Part shown: positions 24,115-30,977 of the stretch, in pieces
Layout: each line of letters opens with the position of its first letter
Numbering within the stretch: position 1 is the stretch's first letter
IMG/VR virus record: IMGVR_UViG_3300025536_000027
Span: 1 to 36,765 of that record
DNA from: a virus
Length of the DNA stretch: 36,765 nucleotides
Reading direction: 5' to 3' (one strand)
Notes under the pieces: model-generated
Told to the model about the DNA's origin: nothing
Seen by the model: only the letters and a program-made list of their open reading frames with translations
Database searches by the model: none
Position numbers and translations under genes: made by a program

Positions 24115-25695
24115 TCATGCCACCCTCCTGAAGACAAACTCCATTGGGGGGGCGGTCAACAACGCTCTCCCGCTACCAGGCGCTCCCCCCAACAGTGGGG
24201 TGAGGCTGCCGGACACTTCAATCGTATAATCGCGGTGGACCGTGACGCGGGCCACGAGGCGGCGGAAGGCATCGAGATGCTCGGGCGCGCGGGCGGCAAG
24301 CGTTGCCACCGCGGCGCGCAGGTCCGCCAGCATGGCGCGGAACCTCGCCAGGGCCGATGTGTTGAGATGGACCACCGGCGGTTCGCCATAGTCGGCTTGT
24401 TCCGCGGCGAGGCGGCGCTTCTCGGATTCAAGGGCGGCTATCTTCGGCCCCATGGTTTCGGCACTGACGGTTCCCGCGATCAACAGCCCCACGGCCCGGT
24501 CCAGATCGGCCGCCACGGTGGCGAGCCGCCGCTCGGTCTCTGACCGGTTCCCGGCCCGGTCCCGCGCCAGGCGGCGGAGCTCGGTGTTGTAGGCCCGAAC
24601 ATATTCCCGCGCCGCTTCGTCATGCCCCAGGTGCTCGACCATCCCCTCGATCACCGCCGCCTCGATCCGGTCGAGATAGTAGCTGCCCCGGTTTTCGCAG
24701 TCGCCGGACTCGGCCAGCCTGGTGCAACGGATGCGGATGCGGCCCGCCGACCGGTCATGGACAGACATGCCCCCGCCGCAACAGGGGCAGGCCAGCAGGC
24801 CGGACAGCAGGTGCCTGGGTGCGCGGGTGTAGCCCCCGGCCCCCGGCCCCCTGCGGCGCTCCTGAGCCGCATCGAACTGGGCACGGGACACCACGGCAAG
24901 GGCGGGGGCTTCGCTCCTCACCCACAGATGCCGGGGGTTGGCCCGCGACACCCGGCGGCGGCTTTCGGGATCCCGAGCCATGTGGACCTTGTTCCACACG
25001 ATCACTCCGGCATAGAGTTCGTTGCCGAGGATGCCGTTGCCGCGTTGGCCCCAGCCGTTGATGGTGGAGGCGTTCCACCTCGAGCCGCGCGGCGGGGCGA
25101 TGCCGTCCCGGTTCAACTCCCCGGCGATGAGCCGCGGCGACTTGCCGCCCAGGAAATCGGCGAAGATGCGGCGCACCACCTGGGCCTCGGGCTCGACAAT
25201 CTCCATCCGCCCCGGCTCGCCCTTCACCGGGCGATAGCCATAGGCCCGCCCCCCGGCGTGCAGCCCGTCCCGGACCCTCCCCTGCATGCCGCGCCTGATC
25301 TTGTCGACCATGCCGCTGAGCATGATCGATGATACGAGGCCGGAGACGCTGGCCTTGAGCGAGTCGAGCTCGCCGCCCGACACCTGCTGGATGGTGACGC
25401 CGGCGAAGTTCAGCGCGTCCCGGATGTCGTGGATGTCGCCGGGGTGGCGCGACAGCCGGTCGCCATGCTCGACGATTACGGCGGCGAACCCCCGCGCCTT
25501 GGCGTCCCGGAGCAGCCGCATGAGGCCCATGCGGTCATGAAATCTCGATCCCGACATGGCGCGGTCATCGTAGAGGCGCACCACGTCGTAGCCGTTGCTT
25601 AGCGCCCAGTCCCGGCAAAGCGTGACCTGGTCCTCGATCGATCTGTCGGACTGGAGGTCCGAACTGTAGCGGGCGTAGATCGCGGCGGGGGTCAT
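24115..25695 (-). CDS. Large serine recombinase (integrase)
   Basis: A 526-residue site-specific recombinase that would integrate and excise the phage. The resolvase-like catalytic domain (1-145) holds the nucleophile Ser11 in YARYSSDLQ, with SIEDQ after it and DRLSR at 79-83. The recombinase DNA-binding domain spans about 150-265. A zinc ribbon follows with C303, C306, C324 and C333, and then a coiled-coil region (about 365-435). The domain order and length are typical of phage large serine integrases. Its ATG overlaps the upstream small gene as ATGA. It ends the leftward operon and points at the candidate attachment region. Confidence 0.95.
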   Translation of the reverse strand: MTPAAIYARYSSDLQSDRSIEDQVTLCRDWALSNGYDVVRLYDDRAMSGSRFHDRMGLMRLLRDAKARGFAAVIVEHGDRLSRHPGDIHDIRDALNFAGVTIQQVSGGELDSLKASVSGLVSSIMLSGMVDKIRRGMQGRVRDGLHAGGRAYGYRPVKGEPGRMEIVEPEAQVVRRIFADFLGGKSPRLIAGELNRDGIAPPRGSRWNASTINGWGQRGNGILGNELYAGVIVWNKVHMARDPESRRRVSRANPRHLWVRSEAPALAVVSRAQFDAAQERRRGPGAGGYTRAPRHLLSGLLACPCCGGGMSVHDRSAGRIRIRCTRLAESGDCENRGSYYLDRIEAAVIEGMVEHLGHDEAAREYVRAYNTELRRLARDRAGNRSETERRLATVAADLDRAVGLLIAGTVSAETMGPKIAALESEKRRLAAEQADYGEPPVVHLNTSALARFRAMLADLRAAVATLAARAPEHLDAFRRLVARVTVHRDYTIEVSGSLTPLLGGAPGSGRALLTAPPMEFVFRRVA

Positions 25696-25823
25696 CCGGC
25701 CTTGTCCTTCTGCTTGTCGCGGGCCTGAGCATCATCCTCGCGCGCCGCCGCGATGGCAAGGGCACGGATCAGGGCGAGAAAATGGGGGGCCGGTGCCGGG
25801 GCTTTGGCGGGGGTGCGGGGCAT
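25692..25823 (-). CDS. Tiny protein coupled to the recombinase
   Basis: A 43-residue peptide with a Pro/Ala-rich N-terminus (PRTPAKAPAPAPHF), a hydrophobic helix (LALIRALAIAAA) and a strongly charged tail (REDDAQARDKQKDKAG). Its stop overlaps the recombinase ATG, so translation is coupled. It could be a recombination directionality factor or simply a leader; such factors for serine integrases share no common sequence, so context is the only hint. Confidence 0.55.
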   Translation of the reverse strand: MPRTPAKAPAPAPHFLALIRALAIAAAREDDAQARDKQKDKAG

Positions 25824-25854
25824 GGTCAGCGGCCCGAGGTGGGAGGATAGGCGG

Positions 25855-26031
25855 TCATATGTCAGCCTCGATCCTCCGCCACGTTTCGCGCAGCATGGCC
25901 TCGAACGCAACGGCGAGCGCCGCCGCGTGATCGGGTTTGTCCAGCCACAGACCGGGCCGATCTGTGTCATCAATCGACGCGCGGTAGGCTTCGATGCCGA
26001 TGGCGAGGATTTCCGGGTCGAGTGTGCTCAT
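25855..26031 (-). CDS. Small hypothetical protein
   Basis: A 58-residue acidic, helical protein (DPEILAIGIEAYRASIDDTD, then PDHAAALAVAFEAMLRETWR). Not recognised. I chose the ATG at 26031 because the longer frame upstream is Arg/His-rich shadow sequence. It is in the leftward operon, 31 bases before the next small gene. Confidence 0.6.
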   Translation of the reverse strand: MSTLDPEILAIGIEAYRASIDDTDRPGLWLDKPDHAAALAVAFEAMLRETWRRIEADI

Positions 26032-26033
26032 GG

Positions 26034-26207
26034 CTAGCACTCGATCTCCGCGAGGACGGCGGTGGCGCCGATTTCTAGAAGCGGGGTGCGCTTGGTGGCG
26101 CCGCCGTGCGGGAAGCACAGCTTGACGGCTATGTCCAGCGGCATGGGTTCCGTGGCGGTGAGAGTGACAGCAACGGAAATCAGTTGGCCACTGGTTGGTC
26201 CGTACAT
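26034..26207 (-). CDS. Small hypothetical protein
   Basis: A 57-residue protein beginning MYGPTSGQLISVAVTLTATE and ending in IGATAVLAEIEC. It has a very good AGGAGG Shine-Dalgarno 8 bases upstream, located inside the preceding gene, with which it overlaps by 28 bases. It looks like a small beta-rich domain. Function unknown. Confidence 0.65.
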   Translation of the reverse strand: MYGPTSGQLISVAVTLTATEPMPLDIAVKLCFPHGGATKRTPLLEIGATAVLAEIEC

Positions 26208-26416
26208 ATTCCTATCCTCCTCACTGTAAATCGGCTGGTGACGGTCTCGAAGCCGTCGGCGAACCGGACGCGGATGCTGCCCATGTTCTTGGGCCGCGGC
26301 GGGTTGACGATCATCGGGCATGGCTCCGGGGTCCCACGCCGCGACACGGCGGTGATACGGCACGGCTGGCCGTGCCGGTGGCCAAGGAAGAGCCTTAAAC
26401 GCCAGGCGTGGGTCAC
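26180..26416 (-). CDS. Small conserved-type phage protein
   Basis: A 78-residue protein starting at a GTG that overlaps the preceding TGA (GTGA), implying coupling. Pattern: GHRHGQPCRITAVSRRGTPE, then PKNMGSIRVRFADGFETVTSRFTVRR. Basic proteins with a PC(R/K)V strand and a DG..V..R..VRR ending are common in phage early regions; the resemblance is from memory and no function is known. An internal ATG at 26314 would remove the PCR strand and is less likely. Confidence 0.65.
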   Translation of the reverse strand: MTHAWRLRLFLGHRHGQPCRITAVSRRGTPEPCPMIVNPPRPKNMGSIRVRFADGFETVTSRFTVRRIGICTDQPVAN

Positions 26417-26628
26417 AGCTTGGTCTCCGTTGCGCTCGTCCAGGTGAACTGCCTCCGCCACAGAATCCGTGCCATGTCGACAATCCATAAAATGGTGGTG
26501 ATCGGCCAGAGAACGGCGAACGCAAGAATAAGAGGAAGCGGGAAACGGCCTTTCTCATCGGCCACAGTAATGGCGAGAGCGGTGGGCACGCTTCCGAGGA
26601 CGTACAGGGCAAGAGTTAGCCATATCAT
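26413..26628 (-). CDS. Two-helix membrane protein
   Basis: A 71-residue protein with two transmembrane segments (residues about 2-21 and 31-53, the latter LPLILAFAVLWPITTILWIV), separated by a short charged loop and ending in a basic tail. Both ends overlap neighbours by four bases. A role in superinfection exclusion or membrane regulation is possible for such early-operon proteins, but nothing specific is visible. Confidence 0.65.
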   Translation of the reverse strand: MIWLTLALYVLGSVPTALAITVADEKGRFPLPLILAFAVLWPITTILWIVDMARILWRRQFTWTSATETKL

Positions 26629-26822
26629 GATTGGTCGCTTTCTCCTGAGTTGAGGGATGCGACAAAGTCACTGCCCTTTTGCGTGATGCCGCCAAAGCGA
26701 GGGAAGACTAAACCATGGCGAGCAAGTTCGGGCCAGCAAGCGCCGACGGCAGAGCCCCAGCGGAGTTTACCGGCATGAAGCTCGCGAAGAATTTCGATTG
26801 CGGTTGGAGATAGAATTGTCAT
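26625..26822 (-). CDS. Small hypothetical protein
   Basis: A 65-residue protein (LSPTAIEILRELHAGKLRWG, then PELARHGLVFPRFGGITQKG) with a winged-helix-like helix-turn-helix-strand layout, so DNA binding is possible. AGGAGGAG lies upstream of the chosen ATG, within the 47-base gap that follows the previous gene. Not recognised. Confidence 0.6.
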   Translation of the reverse strand: MTILSPTAIEILRELHAGKLRWGSAVGACWPELARHGLVFPRFGGITQKGSDFVASLNSGESDQS

Positions 26823-26869
26823 GGAGTCATCTCCTCCTGCCGCGCCGCATTCAGTTCCACCATGGCCCC

Positions 26870-27307
26870 TCATAGCTGTGCCCTCATGGACACGTTGATT
26901 GTTTCGGGGGTAGCCCGCACGATGCGATAGCCAGCCTCTTCGATGGCGGCGAGAGCCACGCCGGCCTGACCTAGATAACAGGCTCGGTTGTCCTCTGGAT
27001 CGCTGCCATCCAGAGTCTCGCAGAACGAGGCTGCGTCAAAATTATCCCCCATAGCCCTGGCGATAGCTCGGGCAATGGCTTCTTCAATGGTCATGGCCAA
27101 CTCTCTTGGCATCGTCCGATCCTCCATTCTTTCGAGGCGACGGTGAATTTCTGCAATGTCGGCTTCGAGTCGAAGAATAATCGAGTGCTCTTGCGCATCG
27201 TGAAGGCGGCCCAGTTTCCATCGTAAGTCAGCTAGAAGTTCTCTCGCGCGGTTGGTTCGCTCATGGTCATTACGGCCCCTTCCTTTGCATTTGTGCGCCA
27301 CGGTCAC
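26870..27307 (-). CDS. Hypothetical protein of the leftward operon
   Basis: A 145-residue protein read from a GTG that overlaps the upstream TGA. The N-terminal half is a coiled-coil-like stretch (LRWKLGRLHDAQEHSIILRL, EIHRRLERME) and the C-terminal half a small domain (IEEAIARAIARAMGDNFDAAS, LAAIEEAGYRIV). An internal ATG before PRELAM could produce the C-terminal half alone. The first ten residues resemble the end of a neighbouring 35-residue gene (see repeat entries). Function unknown. Confidence 0.6.
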   Translation of the reverse strand: MTVAHKCKGRGRNDHERTNRARELLADLRWKLGRLHDAQEHSIILRLEADIAEIHRRLERMEDRTMPRELAMTIEEAIARAIARAMGDNFDAASFCETLDGSDPEDNRACYLGQAGVALAAIEEAGYRIVRATPETINVSMRAQL

Positions 27308-27313
27308 GCGCGG
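27297..27313. repeat. 17-bp direct repeat, copy 1
   Basis: GCCACGGTCACGCGCGG spans the junction of two leftward genes. An identical copy lies at 27649-27665. In both places the minus strand encodes VTVA, then a basic residue, Cys and GR. Confidence 0.88.
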
Positions 27314-27621
27314 TCCAATCGTTCAATCTCGGCAACGATCAAAGCGGCGGCCCTTATCAGGTCGCTACGTCTGGTCTTGGGCTTCCACCACTCTTTCGCC
27401 CAAGAGTGAGGCCACAGCTTGAACAAAGTGGAGCCAGAGTTTCTCATGGCATCCACCAGCGCGTCTTCCCTGGCGGCGTCCGTGTACGTTGACAGCACTG
27501 TGTACGTGGCTGCCGCCCTCGCCAGACTCCTGTCCACGTGCTGGTCATCATGCGCGTGCGTCCATCCTTCAACTTCGATCTGCCGTTTCCGTTCGGCAGC
27601 GATTTCTTCAATGACAGTCAC
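27304..27621 (-). CDS. Conserved phage protein with HDDQH motif
   Basis: A 105-residue protein with the well-known but functionally unassigned phage pattern IAAERKRQIEVEGWTHAHDD, QHVDRSLARAAATY, WPHSWAKEWWKP and RSDLIRAAALIVAEIERLDR. The GTG start overlaps the upstream TGA (GTGA). Many phages and bacteria carry such a protein in early operons. The His/Asp-rich motif and Trp cluster suggest a compact helical fold. Confidence 0.82.
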   Translation of the reverse strand: MTVIEEIAAERKRQIEVEGWTHAHDDQHVDRSLARAAATYTVLSTYTDAAREDALVDAMRNSGSTLFKLWPHSWAKEWWKPKTRRSDLIRAAALIVAEIERLDRA

Positions 27622-27725
27622 TGTTTTTTCCTTCCTTCACAACGATAGGCCACGGTCACGCGCGGCGCGGGCGTTTCGATTGCCGAGATGCAGGCGTACC
27701 AGTAAAGGATCAGCGCGAGTTCCAT
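27618..27725 (-). CDS. 35-residue peptide
   Basis: A very short gene: MELALILYWYACISAIETPA, then a basic tail PRVTVAYRCEGRKKQ. The first part is hydrophobic and could insert in a membrane. A GGAGAG Shine-Dalgarno 8 bases upstream and GTGA coupling to the next gene support it. Its tail resembles the start of the 145-residue protein downstream, reflecting the 17-bp repeat. Confidence 0.55.
   Translation of the reverse strand: MELALILYWYACISAIETPAPRVTVAYRCEGRKKQ
27649..27665. repeat. 17-bp direct repeat, copy 2
   Basis: Identical to 27297-27313 and located inside the 35-residue peptide gene. The copies are 352 bases apart. Confidence 0.88.
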
Positions 27726-27728
27726 TGC

Positions 27729-27959
27729 TTACTCTCCGCCAGTCATGTTTGATGGAAAGCTAAATCGTGGCTTGATCCCAAGCCGTCGCTGCATTTCAAC
27801 GAACGTGTCGGCGACGATCTGCAGCGGGGTCAAGATGTCCGATTCCTCTCTGTCGGTTAAGCCTACGATGCCGTCCAGGATCGCCCGCGACCTCATGACG
27901 GGAAGGAAGATCGTGCTCAATTCGACCATGTGCTCGAATAGTTCATCATCCATCGCCAT
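27729..27959 (-). CDS. Small hypothetical acidic protein
   Basis: A 76-residue protein, mainly helical (DDELFEHMVELSTIFLPVMR, then DILTPLQIVADTFVEMQRRL), ending in a polar tail. Not recognised. The ATG shares one base with the upstream stop (TGATG). The longer frame upstream is shadow sequence. Confidence 0.65.
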   Translation of the reverse strand: MAMDDELFEHMVELSTIFLPVMRSRAILDGIVGLTDREESDILTPLQIVADTFVEMQRRLGIKPRFSFPSNMTGGE

Positions 27960-28177
27960 CACTCCGCTGCCGCTTTGACGTCGGCGAGCATCCCCGCGCG
28001 CATGTCGCACCAGTCCGGGGTGTTGGCGGGATCGGGAATCGTCTGGGGTGGCTTCTTGTGGGTGCATGACGTGTGGATACGGAAATGGCACCATGTGCAC
28101 GAGGCACGGAAGGTTCCGTCTGGCTCGTGAACAACGGCGGGGCCGAAGGATCGGGGCGGGCGCGCGGCTTTCCCCAT
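27959..28177 (-). CDS. Cys/His-rich small protein (zinc-binding-like)
   Basis: A 72-residue basic protein with C27, C30, H31, H35, C38, H40 and C57, in the pattern CTWCHFRIHTSCTHKKP. The CxxC pair plus the CxH pair could bind one zinc ion. Such proteins in phage early operons are often DNA- or protein-binding regulators. Not recognised by family. The stop overlaps the next ATG by one base. Confidence 0.65.
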   Translation of the reverse strand: MGKAARPPRSFGPAVVHEPDGTFRASCTWCHFRIHTSCTHKKPPQTIPDPANTPDWCDMRAGMLADVKAAAE

Positions 28178-28179
28178 GG

Positions 28180-28416
28180 CTACTCCGCCGCGCGCTTGAA
28201 GGGGAGAACCACCTCCGCGGCGCCGCCGCCGATCAGGGCGGTGTGGGCGTCGATCTGGTTCTGAAAACTGTCCAAAATGGTCTTGCGGATTTCGGCGAAG
28301 CCCGCGTTGGCGGCGGCGAGCACCTCGTCGAAGGCGGCGAGGGTGCGGTCGCGTTCGGCCAGGGTCTGCTCGCGATCGTGCCGGGCGCGGGCTTCGAGAT
28401 CGGCGATGGTGGTCAT
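28180..28416 (-). CDS. Small helical hypothetical protein
   Basis: A 78-residue protein composed largely of one long helix (TTIADLEARARHDREQTLAE, FDEVLAAANAGFAEIRKTIL) followed by a short hydrophobic end (GGGAAEVVLPFKRAAE). The second of two close ATGs is chosen because GGAG is then 7 bases upstream; the first (28422) would leave only one base. Function unknown. Confidence 0.65.
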   Translation of the reverse strand: MTTIADLEARARHDREQTLAERDRTLAAFDEVLAAANAGFAEIRKTILDSFQNQIDAHTALIGGGAAEVVLPFKRAAE

Positions 28417-28432
28417 GGTCATTCTCCTTTTT

Positions 28433-28666
28433 TCAGCCGGATGGGGTAGGCGTGGGGCGGGGCGACATGGGCGCGGTGAAGGCCAGCGTGCCGGGCGGCA
28501 GCGATTGGGCGTGATCGGCCAGCGCGGCGGCGGCGTTCTCGTAGGCCGCATGGCGGATCGCCAGGTGACTGGTGCTGGCGGCGTGGGCCTGGACTTGCTC
28601 CGCCAGGGCCTGCTCGGCGGCGACCAGGTTTTTTGCCAGGCGGGTGAGTTCGGTGTGCTCGATCAA
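28433..28666 (-). CDS. Small helical hypothetical protein
   Basis: A 77-residue Ala-rich helical protein (ELTRLAKNLVAAEQALAEQV, then HAAYENAAAALADHAQSL) with a Pro-rich tail PMSPRPTPTPSG. It begins with an ATGA overlap. A coiled-coil partner of the neighbouring helical protein is conceivable, but there is no direct sign of this. Confidence 0.62.
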   Translation of the reverse strand: MIEHTELTRLAKNLVAAEQALAEQVQAHAASTSHLAIRHAAYENAAAALADHAQSLPPGTLAFTAPMSPRPTPTPSG

Positions 28667-28890
28667 GGGTTATTTTCCTTCCGTTGACTGATGGCTGCGG
28701 TCATGCCCCGGTGGTCGACGTGGGCGAGGCCGCGGCGCACCAGGGCGTTGATGGTGGCGCAGCGGATGATATCGGGCTCGCCGCCGTGGCTTCGGGTCCA
28801 GCCGCCGACGACCCGCACCAGGCCGGCACTCAGCTGGTCGAGGGCAAAGGCGGCGCTGGCGCGGCAGCGATAATTGTGGCGGGCGGGCAT
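28663..28890 (-). CDS. Small hypothetical protein
   Basis: A 75-residue basic protein (MPARHNYRCRASAAFALDQL, then IIRCATINALVRRGLAHVDH) with a helix-turn-helix-like second half that could bind nucleic acid. GGAGG precedes the start by 7 bases. It overlaps the upstream stop by one base. Not recognised. Confidence 0.62.
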   Translation of the reverse strand: MPARHNYRCRASAAFALDQLSAGLVRVVGGWTRSHGGEPDIIRCATINALVRRGLAHVDHRGMTAAISQRKENNP

Positions 28891-29495
28891 CACGTTCCTC
28901 CGTGCACGTCGAAATTCATGATTCCGTGGCGGGGGCGCGGCCCGCGCAGAATGTCGAGGCGGGCGAACAGCGCCAGGAAGTGTTTCTCGGCCACGTCCGA
29001 ACGCAGCGCCTCGACCGGAATGCGGGCGGGCGGCGTTGCCTCGGGGCAGGGGCCGGGCATCCACTTGATCCACTCCGCCGCCAGCACGGCGGCGTCCGCC
29101 GCCTTCACCTGGCGCGCGTCTCCAGCCGAAACCTCGATCCCGAAGCGCGCCATCACCGCCCGGTCGATCCCATCCTGCAGCCTTCCGATCGCGTCGGCAC
29201 CCGCCAGCCGCGCCACCGCGCGCTTGACCGGCGTCGGGATATCGCCGGTGAAGGCCTCGTGGGCGTCGTGCAGGAGGCCCCACAGCTGGGCCGTGGGCGA
29301 GGCCTTGAGGCGGGCCAGTTCGCGGGCCACGTGGATCGAGTGCGAGGCGACGTTCACCGTCATGTGGGCGGCGCCGCAGAAGCGCGGCAGCTGGGCGAGG
29401 TGGCGGGCGATATCGCCGATATCGATCGAGGCCGGGTGCGGATCGTCGAGCGCCACGGCGGCGCCGGACCAGGTGCGGACGAAGGGGGAGGTCAT
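28890..29495 (-). CDS. HD-domain phosphohydrolase (YfbR-like nucleotidase)
   Basis: A 201-residue metal-dependent phosphohydrolase. The HD set is visible: H52 in ASHSIHVA, H76-D77 in LLHDAHEAFTGDIPTPVK with E80, and D134 in VKAADAAVLAAE. The layout matches YfbR-type 5'-deoxynucleotidases that dephosphorylate deoxynucleotide monophosphates. Phages use them to adjust nucleotide pools. It sits just downstream of a ligase-like gene, consistent with DNA metabolism. The start at 29495 overlaps the upstream stop as ATGA; an in-frame upstream ATG (PRSMTSPF) is possible. Confidence 0.87.
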   Translation of the reverse strand: MTSPFVRTWSGAAVALDDPHPASIDIGDIARHLAQLPRFCGAAHMTVNVASHSIHVARELARLKASPTAQLWGLLHDAHEAFTGDIPTPVKRAVARLAGADAIGRLQDGIDRAVMARFGIEVSAGDARQVKAADAAVLAAEWIKWMPGPCPEATPPARIPVEALRSDVAEKHFLALFARLDILRGPRPRHGIMNFDVHGGT

Positions 29496-29683
29496 GGAGC
29501 GCGGCATCCGGAGGAAAGGCCCGGAGCCGGGGAGGATGCCGGCTCCGGGCAGGTGGCCGGCGCTACCCATGATGCGCCGGCAGGGAAAGCGGGATTGAGG
29601 GCGCGCGCCTCGATGGCCAGGGCGCGGCGGGCGGAGGCGGCCAGTTCGGCCACGATCGCGGCAACGGCGGGATCGCGGGTCAT
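29492..29683 (-). CDS. Small hypothetical protein
   Basis: A 63-residue peptide with an Ala-rich helix (AVAAIVAELAASARRALAIE) and a Pro/Ser/Cys-rich tail. Overlaps with both neighbours by four bases keep it in the coupled chain. The tail may be non-conserved. No function is visible. Its start region is nearly identical to that of the upstream ligase-like gene. Confidence 0.5.
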   Translation of the reverse strand: MTRDPAVAAIVAELAASARRALAIEARALNPAFPAGASWVAPATCPEPASSPAPGLSSGCRAP

Positions 29684-30276
29684 GCCGCCCGCCTCATGTC
29701 GCCGGCGTCATAGGAAGGCTTTCTCTTCAACAGCCCCGGCGAGCGTCCCCCCGCGTAGAGGGAGTCTGCATCGCGGATCATCGCGCCTTCGAACCCCTCG
29801 CCGATCCATCCATCATAGAGGCAGTCCGCCTCGTGCCTTGATTTCACCTCGACCGTGGGCACGGCGTAGACGGCTCCGGCCGTGCCGGGGACGATTGCGG
29901 CAAGCCGCTCGTGACGTTCGGCGAAGCGGCGGCCATGGAGGCTGGCGATATCGAATACGTGAAGCGCGAGCGGCGTGGCGGCGGATGGCTTCTGGTACAG
30001 GGAAAGGGTGCGCGGCAAATCGTGGCGGAGGCCGTGGTTGTAAAGTTCACCATCGAGAACCAGGCCGGGGTGCTCGGCAAACACCGGCGCGAGCGCTGCG
30101 GCGATGTGATCGTGGCCGGCGATGCGAAGCAGGTTCCGCGTCCACAGGCCGCCGCTGTTGGCCAGACAGCGGACGCCGTTCAACTTCGGCTGCAGGATGG
30201 CGCGCAACGGCATCCGCCCCCCGAAAGTCAACGCCAGCATGGGAAGTGATTGTGGGGCGCCATGGTCGCGGGTCAT
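29680..30276 (-). CDS. Minimal ATP-dependent DNA ligase-like protein
   Basis: A 198-residue nucleotidyltransferase domain. Motif I KLNGVR (31-36) places the AMP-accepting lysine at K31. Motif III is LDGELYN (74-80), motif IV EGFEGAMIR (160-168) and motif V LLKRKP (182-187). The protein stops 11 residues after motif V, so the OB-fold domain (normally about 90 more residues) is absent. It could still be adenylated but would need a partner, or be a degenerate nick-binding protein. The 268-residue open frame begins upstream of 30276 with Arg/His-rich shadow, so the internal ATG is chosen. Confidence 0.82.
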   Translation of the reverse strand: MTRDHGAPQSLPMLALTFGGRMPLRAILQPKLNGVRCLANSGGLWTRNLLRIAGHDHIAAALAPVFAEHPGLVLDGELYNHGLRHDLPRTLSLYQKPSAATPLALHVFDIASLHGRRFAERHERLAAIVPGTAGAVYAVPTVEVKSRHEADCLYDGWIGEGFEGAMIRDADSLYAGGRSPGLLKRKPSYDAGDMRRAA

Positions 30277-30281
30277 GCCGG

Positions 30282-30452
30282 TCACAGCCCCGGACCGTTG
30301 GGCCAGTCGCCGTAGTCCCAGCCCTCGACGTCGCGGCGGGCGCGGTTGCGCCAGGCGCGGCGCGCGGTGTGGACGATGAACACGGCCCCGGCCAGCGCCA
30401 GGCCGAGAACGGCCCCGGTGAGCAGCGTGTGGAGGATGGGGGGTATGGTCAT
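30282..30452 (-). CDS. Small single-pass membrane protein
   Basis: A 56-residue protein at the head of the leftward operon: MTIPPILHTLLTGAVLGLAL, then AGAVFIVHTARRAWRNRARR, and an acidic Trp-containing tail (VEGWDYGDWPNGPGL). One transmembrane helix is followed by a very basic stretch, so the tail should face the cytoplasm. It is 5 bases upstream of the ligase-like gene and downstream of the candidate promoter region. Not recognised. Confidence 0.65.
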   Translation of the reverse strand: MTIPPILHTLLTGAVLGLALAGAVFIVHTARRAWRNRARRDVEGWDYGDWPNGPGL

Positions 30453-30500
30453 GGAAACACCCGGCGGCGGTTGATTCGGGGTGCATGGTAGTATGACTTA

Positions 30501-30531
30501 AATCAATGTGTCAATGACTGTCACATGATTT
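30501..30531 (-). promoter_or_regulatory. Candidate operator/promoter of the leftward operon
   Basis: AATCA (30501-30505) and TGATT (30526-30530) enclose a pseudo-palindrome. The minus strand carries AAATCATGTGAC at 30531-30520, identical to a site between the repressor and Cro-like genes. A perfect -35 hexamer TTGACA (30514-30509, minus strand) lies inside it; the -10 is weak (near TACTAC after 15 bases). A repressor bound here would cover the promoter. Confidence 0.68.
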
Positions 30532-30623
30532 CCATCATACGTAAAACATCGAGATGTCTCTTGCCGTAGCGAAAGCGATTCTCTAACTTCGATGCCGTCG
30601 TGGAGGCGGGCGGGGAGAGACGG

Positions 30624-30947
30624 GTGGATTCCAACAACGTGCTCATGGCCGTCATGGCGATTTTCGCCTTCCTGGCAATCTTCGCCCCGGTCGTACTGGG
30701 CGCATCGACCAGCCGCCGCGGGCCGATGGTTCTGGCCTTCGTGCTCACCCTCTCCGCTCTCGGGTTGACCACGGTGGCCAAGGGCTTCGGCGATACGGTC
30801 ATGACCGCCGCCCTGTGGCTGGGAGCGCTGATCTGCGGACTTGCCGCCTATCTGGATCACGCCATCCGCGCCGCCGCCCGCACCCTCGCCTGGCGGCTGC
30901 TCAAACTCGACGATGCGGGACTGAAACCACCGCGCCACGACCAATGA
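30624..30947 (+). CDS. Small multi-pass membrane protein
   Basis: A 107-residue protein with three hydrophobic segments (about residues 5-28, 33-54 and 60-82), a basic cytoplasmic tail, and no recognised domain. It lies alone on the plus strand inside the control region, divergent from the leftward operon. The GTG at 30624 is chosen because GGAG is 6 bases upstream; an in-frame GTG at 30600 lacks one. A superinfection-exclusion or immunity role is plausible for a single membrane gene here but is only a guess. Confidence 0.6.
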   Translation: MDSNNVLMAVMAIFAFLAIFAPVVLGASTSRRGPMVLAFVLTLSALGLTTVAKGFGDTVMTAALWLGALICGLAAYLDHAIRAAARTLAWRLLKLDDAGLKPPRHDQ

Positions 30948-30977
30948 AACAGGGTGGTGGAGATGGAGCCATAGCTG

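Noticed and set aside
24622-25332. Plus-strand open frame inside the recombinase region
   Set aside because: The minus strand encodes a complete serine recombinase with active site and zinc ribbon.
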